The notes beneath the pieces were generated by a model. It did no database searches. It worked only from the letters and a program-made list of their open reading frames with translations, and was not told the DNA's origin. This document shows, in pieces, positions 6,355 through 8,972 of a stretch of DNA of 8,972 bases. The stretch comes from Methyloceanibacter sp. (GTDB lineage: Bacteria > Pseudomonadota > Alphaproteobacteria > Rhizobiales > Methyloligellaceae), in the NCBI GenBank assembly GCA_016649675.1, contig JAENXG010000090.1, positions 1 through 8,972 of the forward strand, in the 5' to 3' direction. The position numbers and the translations under genes were made by a program. Positions within the stretch are counted from its first letter, which is position 1; each line of letters opens with the position of its first letter.

Positions 6355-6945
6355 ATGGGACCGCCTCTGGCAGCTGCGACGGTCGGCTGCTGCTTCCTTC
6401 TCGCGGGACAGGTTCCGGCTGGCAGCGACGGACCCGACTACATCAAGCTCAAGGCGTTGTTGCCCCCTGGCCCCGACGCTCAAGCTTGTTACGCCAGGAC
6501 TTACGATCCAACCTACCTTCAGCAGCATCCCCAACAGAAGGTCACCGAGCTCATTCTCTCGCTCCGCTACGACGCGCTTAGCGAGGACGAGGCCACGCTC
6601 ATCGCCAAGGAGGACGGCGGCACCGAGAAGCAGTATTTCCGCTACGACTTCACGCTCGCGGCGAAGGTGCGAGACCGTACCGGGACGCTTTATGCGAGCG
6701 GCGACTGCGCCTCGGCGGAGGGGATCGGTTGCGGCGTCGATTGCGACGGGGGTGGCATCGAGATCGAGCCCATGGCCGGCCAGGACGACTCGGTTCTCGT
6801 GCGGCTTGAGCGGATCCGCATGACGCTTGGCTGCGGCGAGGGAGAAGACATGGAGCTTGAGGGCGGCGAGGCCGACAAGGTGTTCAAGCTGAGCAAGGCG
6901 CCTCCCGCTCTCTGCACATCCATGGAAGCAAAGCTCGGCAAGTGA
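6355..6945 (+). CDS. Probable exported cysteine-containing protein of unknown function
   Basis: A 196-residue protein whose family I do not recognise. The ATG at 6355 was chosen because GGGGGAAG precedes it directly and the product then starts with a short hydrophobic stretch (LAAATVGCCFLLAG, 5-18) that looks like a signal peptide, with cleavage probably near residues 20-25. An in-frame ATG at 6295 would put a polar segment before it. The mature part is acidic and has six cysteines (45, 118, 126, 130, 160, 187), four of them in CASAEGIGCGVDC (118-130) and C160, which suggests three disulfides in the periplasm. The signal-region cysteines are not in a convincing lipobox. No catalytic motif is visible. 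It is transcribed away from the aminomutase operon and shares its control region; its stop lies 33 bases from the end of the convergent methyltransferase gene. Codon use matches the neighbours. Confidence 0.72.
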   Translation: MGPPLAAATVGCCFLLAGQVPAGSDGPDYIKLKALLPPGPDAQACYARTYDPTYLQQHPQQKVTELILSLRYDALSEDEATLIAKEDGGTEKQYFRYDFTLAAKVRDRTGTLYASGDCASAEGIGCGVDCDGGGIEIEPMAGQDDSVLVRLERIRMTLGCGEGEDMELEGGEADKVFKLSKAPPALCTSMEAKLGK

Positions 6946-6978
6946 TTCTAACGATTCGCGAAGCCGCGCTTCACCAAC

Positions 6979-8274
6979 TCACCCGTCCCGCTCAAGGACC
7001 GCCACGAAGAACCCGTCGGTGCCGTGGCTCAAGGGCGTCATCAGCAGCGTATCGGCCGCGCCGTCTGATGATGGGAGCGGCGGGGCTGACAGGGCCTCGT
7101 CCCAGAGCTGCCGCCAAGGCAGGACCTTGAACTCTGGGTGCCGGCCAAGAAAGGCCTCGACCTGGTCGCGGTTCTCAGGGGGCAGCACCGAGCAGGTGAT
7201 ATAGGCAAGCCGCCCCCCCGGCTTCACCAGCGCCGCCCCAGTATCGAGCACCGCCGCCTGCTCCTCAAGCCGCGCCTCGAGCATCTGCGGGGCGAGCCGC
7301 CATTTGGCGTCGGGGCGGCGGCGCCAGACCCCCGATCCGGTGCAGGGCGCATCGATCAGGACGAGGTCCATCTTGCCTTCGAGCTTGGCCAGGGCCTCGG
7401 CGTCGCCCGCGGCAAGCACCTGAGCATTCCTCACCCCTGCGCGCTTCAGGCGCTCGAAGATCGGCCGCAGCCGCAGGCGGTCGGTATCATAGGCATAGAG
7501 CTGCCCGGTGTTGTGCATGAGCGCCGCGAGCCCCAAGGTCTTGCCCCCGGCGCCGGCGCAAAGGTCGATGACCTGCCCCTTCGGCTTGGCACCCGACAGA
7601 AGCGTCGCAATTTGCGAGCCTTCGTCCTGCACCTCGTACCAGCCCTTGCCGTGGCCGGGCTCGGCCTCGACATGCGGGCTCTTGCCCGGCCCAGCCGCCT
7701 GCACGATGCGGACGCCAACCGGGGAATGAGGCGTAGGCGAAGGCTCGAAGCGGCGCAGCGCCTTCAGCACCTTCTCGCTTGTGGCTTTCAGCGTGTTGAC
7801 CCGGAGATCGACCGGCGCGCGCCGGGCGAGTGCTGCCCCCTCCTCGCCCGCGCGGGCGCCGAAGGCGCGCTCGAAATGAGGGTCGAGCCATTCGGGATAG
7901 TCGCCCCTGATATGGGCAGGGGCGTCGGGCGGCACCGGGCGCCTCAGCCCCTCGAGCTCGGCTTCCGATAAAGGCGGAGGGGCGTGCTGGCTGCCGTCGG
8001 CAAGTGCCGCTACCTGGTCAGGCGTCAGGTGCCAGCTTGCGACGAGGGTACGCAACACGAGCGCCCGCGGGCTGTCGTCGCCCATGGCGCAAGCGGCAGA
8101 GGCGCGCGTGCGGAGCGCGTCGAAGACGAGATTGCCGATCGCGGCCCTGTCGCCCGAGCCCGCAAAGCGGTGGGCAAGCCCCCAATCCTTCAAGGCCTCA
8201 GCCGCCGGACGCTTGCGCGTCGCGATATCGGCGAGGACCTCGATTGCGGCGCTTGCCCGCGCCCCTGGCGTCAT
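6979..8274 (-). CDS. rsmB: RsmB/NOP2-family rRNA cytosine-5 methyltransferase
   Basis: A 431-residue SAM-dependent RNA methyltransferase. The expected reaction is 5-methylation of a cytosine in 16S rRNA (C967 in E. coli RsmB). The N-terminal 130 residues are a helical NusB-like region. From about 150 follows the catalytic domain: DLCAGAGGKT (motif I, 237-246), DAPCTGSG (motif IV, C311, product-release cysteine) and TCSVLPPEN (motif VI, C361, nucleophile). Both cysteines required for m5C chemistry are present. The frame is open further upstream, to 8442, but that part falls inside the preceding membrane-protein gene and is arginine/histidine-rich shadow sequence. The ATG at 8274 shares one base with the upstream stop (TGATG), implying coupled translation. 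The exact target cytosine is inferred from the family; other NOP2/Sun members methylate different positions. Confidence 0.88.
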   Translation of the reverse strand: MTPGARASAAIEVLADIATRKRPAAEALKDWGLAHRFAGSGDRAAIGNLVFDALRTRASAACAMGDDSPRALVLRTLVASWHLTPDQVAALADGSQHAPPPLSEAELEGLRRPVPPDAPAHIRGDYPEWLDPHFERAFGARAGEEGAALARRAPVDLRVNTLKATSEKVLKALRRFEPSPTPHSPVGVRIVQAAGPGKSPHVEAEPGHGKGWYEVQDEGSQIATLLSGAKPKGQVIDLCAGAGGKTLGLAALMHNTGQLYAYDTDRLRLRPIFERLKRAGVRNAQVLAAGDAEALAKLEGKMDLVLIDAPCTGSGVWRRRPDAKWRLAPQMLEARLEEQAAVLDTGAALVKPGGRLAYITCSVLPPENRDQVEAFLGRHPEFKVLPWRQLWDEALSAPPLPSSDGAADTLLMTPLSHGTDGFFVAVLERDG

Positions 8275-8702
8275 CAGGCCGAAGTAAAGAGCAGGATGCG
8301 GGCGATGACGATCACCCACATCAGAGCGAGAGCGATGGCGCCCACGAGGAACACGGCGGTGCGGTGGTCGAGCCGATTGCTGGTGACATGGATATAGGCG
8401 TGGACGAACCGCGACAGCACGAACATCCAGCTCAGCACGCAAAGAATGACGTCGAGGGTCTCGGTGGTGAGCGCCAGCAGCACCACGGCGTAGAACAGGA
8501 CCGGCAGCTCAATCTGATTATGGAAAGCGTTGCCGACCTGCAGCACATGGGGCGGCCATGCTGGCTCCCTGAGCGCCACCTGTTGCGGTTTGACGTCGCC
8601 TAGCCGGATCACGCGGAGCCGCAGGATGGTCATCCAGAACAGCAGCCCGAAGGTCAGCGCGACCTGCGCGAACATCGGCAGCAAGATAGCCTCGATCGTC
8701 AT
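8274..8702 (-). CDS. MAPEG-family membrane protein
   Basis: A 142-residue integral membrane protein with about four membrane segments (roughly 5-27, 65-82, 83-105 and 115-139). The signature QVGNAFHNQIELPVLFY (55-71) is the hallmark of MAPEG proteins, a family including microsomal glutathione transferases and eicosanoid synthases; SRFVHAYIHVTSNRL (97-111) is the second conserved stretch. Bacterial members are mostly uncharacterised, and glutathione-dependent detoxification is only a possibility here. The start at 8702 is preferred over an in-frame start at 8735 because GGAGGG (8712-8707) precedes it and the product then begins with a membrane segment. It is first in a two-gene unit with rsmB, the stop overlapping the rsmB start by one base. 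Confidence 0.85.
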   Translation of the reverse strand: MTIEAILLPMFAQVALTFGLLFWMTILRLRVIRLGDVKPQQVALREPAWPPHVLQVGNAFHNQIELPVLFYAVVLLALTTETLDVILCVLSWMFVLSRFVHAYIHVTSNRLDHRTAVFLVGAIALALMWVIVIARILLFTSA

Positions 8703-8712
8703 GGCGCCCTCC

Positions 8713-8737
8713 GGTTGCCTCGTGCCGGCCGGCAACC
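8713..8737 (-). promoter_or_regulatory. Leader hairpin next to the MAPEG ribosome binding site
   Basis: GGTTGCC (8713-8719) and GGCAACC (8731-8737) make a perfect 7-bp stem with an 11-base loop. The loop overlaps a 12-base palindrome, TGCCGGCCGGCA (8723-8734). In the minus-strand transcript the 3' arm directly abuts GGAGGG, the ribosome site, so folding could affect translation of the MAPEG-rsmB unit. There is no evidence for a ligand. Confidence 0.35.
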
Positions 8738-8958
8738 CCGGCGATCGGCCCGCCGCCGTTATACTCTGCCTGCGGCATTATGGGGGGCGAAAGACGGCGA
8801 TGACGTCACCGCTATCAGCGATAAGCACCACGCAGGCCGCTCGATTGCCGAATTGCCCCAGTAATCATGGACGGAAGTTCAATTGACGCGGGGGCGAAGG
8901 GGCCACTAAAGCTAGCCCCAAAAGAAAAAATACCCAGTGTCCCTTGAGGAGGATTTCC
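8738..8958. promoter_or_regulatory. Divergent intergenic control region
   Basis: No gene is supported here. On the minus strand TATAAC (8763-8758) is a fair -10 box for the MAPEG gene, but no good -35 is seen. On the plus strand TTGACG (8883-8888) is a good -35 without a clear -10. GGGGC (8899-8903) and GCCCC (8915-8919) could pair in the leader of the rightward gene, followed by an A-rich, not T-rich, stretch, so this is not a terminator. Confidence 0.3.
8798..8811. promoter_or_regulatory. Palindromic site, possible operator
   Basis: CGATGACGTCACCG is a 14-base palindrome with a single mismatched pair around a perfect TGACGTCA core. It lies midway between two divergent genes, about 35 bases upstream of the possible TATAAC box of the leftward gene. 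Such symmetry suits a dimeric regulator; which one cannot be told. Confidence 0.3.
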
Positions 8959-8972
8959 ATGCGCTTTCGCGC
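8959..8972 (+). CDS. Start of a gene running off the right edge
   Basis: AGGAGG (8947-8952) is a perfect Shine-Dalgarno sequence, and six bases later an ATG opens MRFRA before the window ends. The spacing is ideal and the site lies at the end of a divergent intergenic region, so a real gene start is likely. The basic first residues would fit a signal peptide or a DNA-binding protein, but nothing can be said about function. Confidence 0.6.

Noticed and set aside
6385..6400. Lipoprotein signal at the double cysteine of the exported protein
   Set aside because: The residues before the cysteine (ATVG) poorly fit a lipobox, and the cysteines lie in the middle of the hydrophobic stretch rather than at its end.
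5033..6823. 596-codon plus-strand open frame
   Set aside because: It is antisense to the aminomutase and then runs out of frame through the exported-protein gene. Its composition is that of GC-rich shadow sequence.
6960..6972. Small hairpin between convergent genes as a terminator
   Set aside because: The stem GAAGC/GCTTC is only 5 bp with a 3-base loop, it has no T-run on either strand, and it does not stand out from GC-rich background.
8530..8886. 118-codon plus-strand open frame
   Set aside because: It is antisense to the MAPEG gene and then runs through the control region, without a ribosome site or any recognisable motif.

Overview
The window is GC-rich DNA that looks chromosomal and alphaproteobacterial, most likely Hyphomicrobiales/Rhizobiales-like. 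This rests on base composition, codon use and the style of the proteins; there is no rRNA or other taxonomic marker, so the placement is inference. No tRNA, rRNA, CRISPR array, insertion sequence or phage gene was seen.

Left edge (1-473): decayed DNA. Reading leftwards it carries the start of an FkbM-type methyltransferase broken by a frameshift, with nothing else convincing. A dispersed REP/BIME-like pair of hairpins (444-517) closes this region and forms the extreme 3' end of the next gene.

Main operon (6157 down to 474, minus strand): four tightly packed genes, in order of transcription. They are a lysine 2,3-aminomutase (radical SAM/PLP, with the lysine-recognising aspartates present), two different ATP-grasp ligases of the D-Ala-D-Ala ligase fold, and a 776-residue fusion of acetyltransferase, acetylpolyamine-amidohydrolase-type deacetylase and acetyltransferase. 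The first three overlap by a few bases at stop/start junctions and the fourth follows after 19 bases. The reading I favour is a small pathway that makes beta-lysine, joins it through amide bonds to one or two partners, and acetylates or deacetylates the product. The product is unknown. This is the most interesting part of the window.

Divergent from the operon, a 197-base control region with an inverted repeat separates it from a plus-strand gene (6355-6945) for a small, probably exported protein with six cysteines in its mature part and no recognised function.

Right side: convergent with that gene, a minus-strand pair encodes a MAPEG-family membrane protein and an RsmB/NOP2-type rRNA cytosine-5 methyltransferase, joined by a one-base stop/start overlap. 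A 256-base divergent intergenic region follows, with a leader hairpin and a near-perfect 14-base palindrome. The last 14 bases are the start of another plus-strand gene behind a perfect Shine-Dalgarno sequence.
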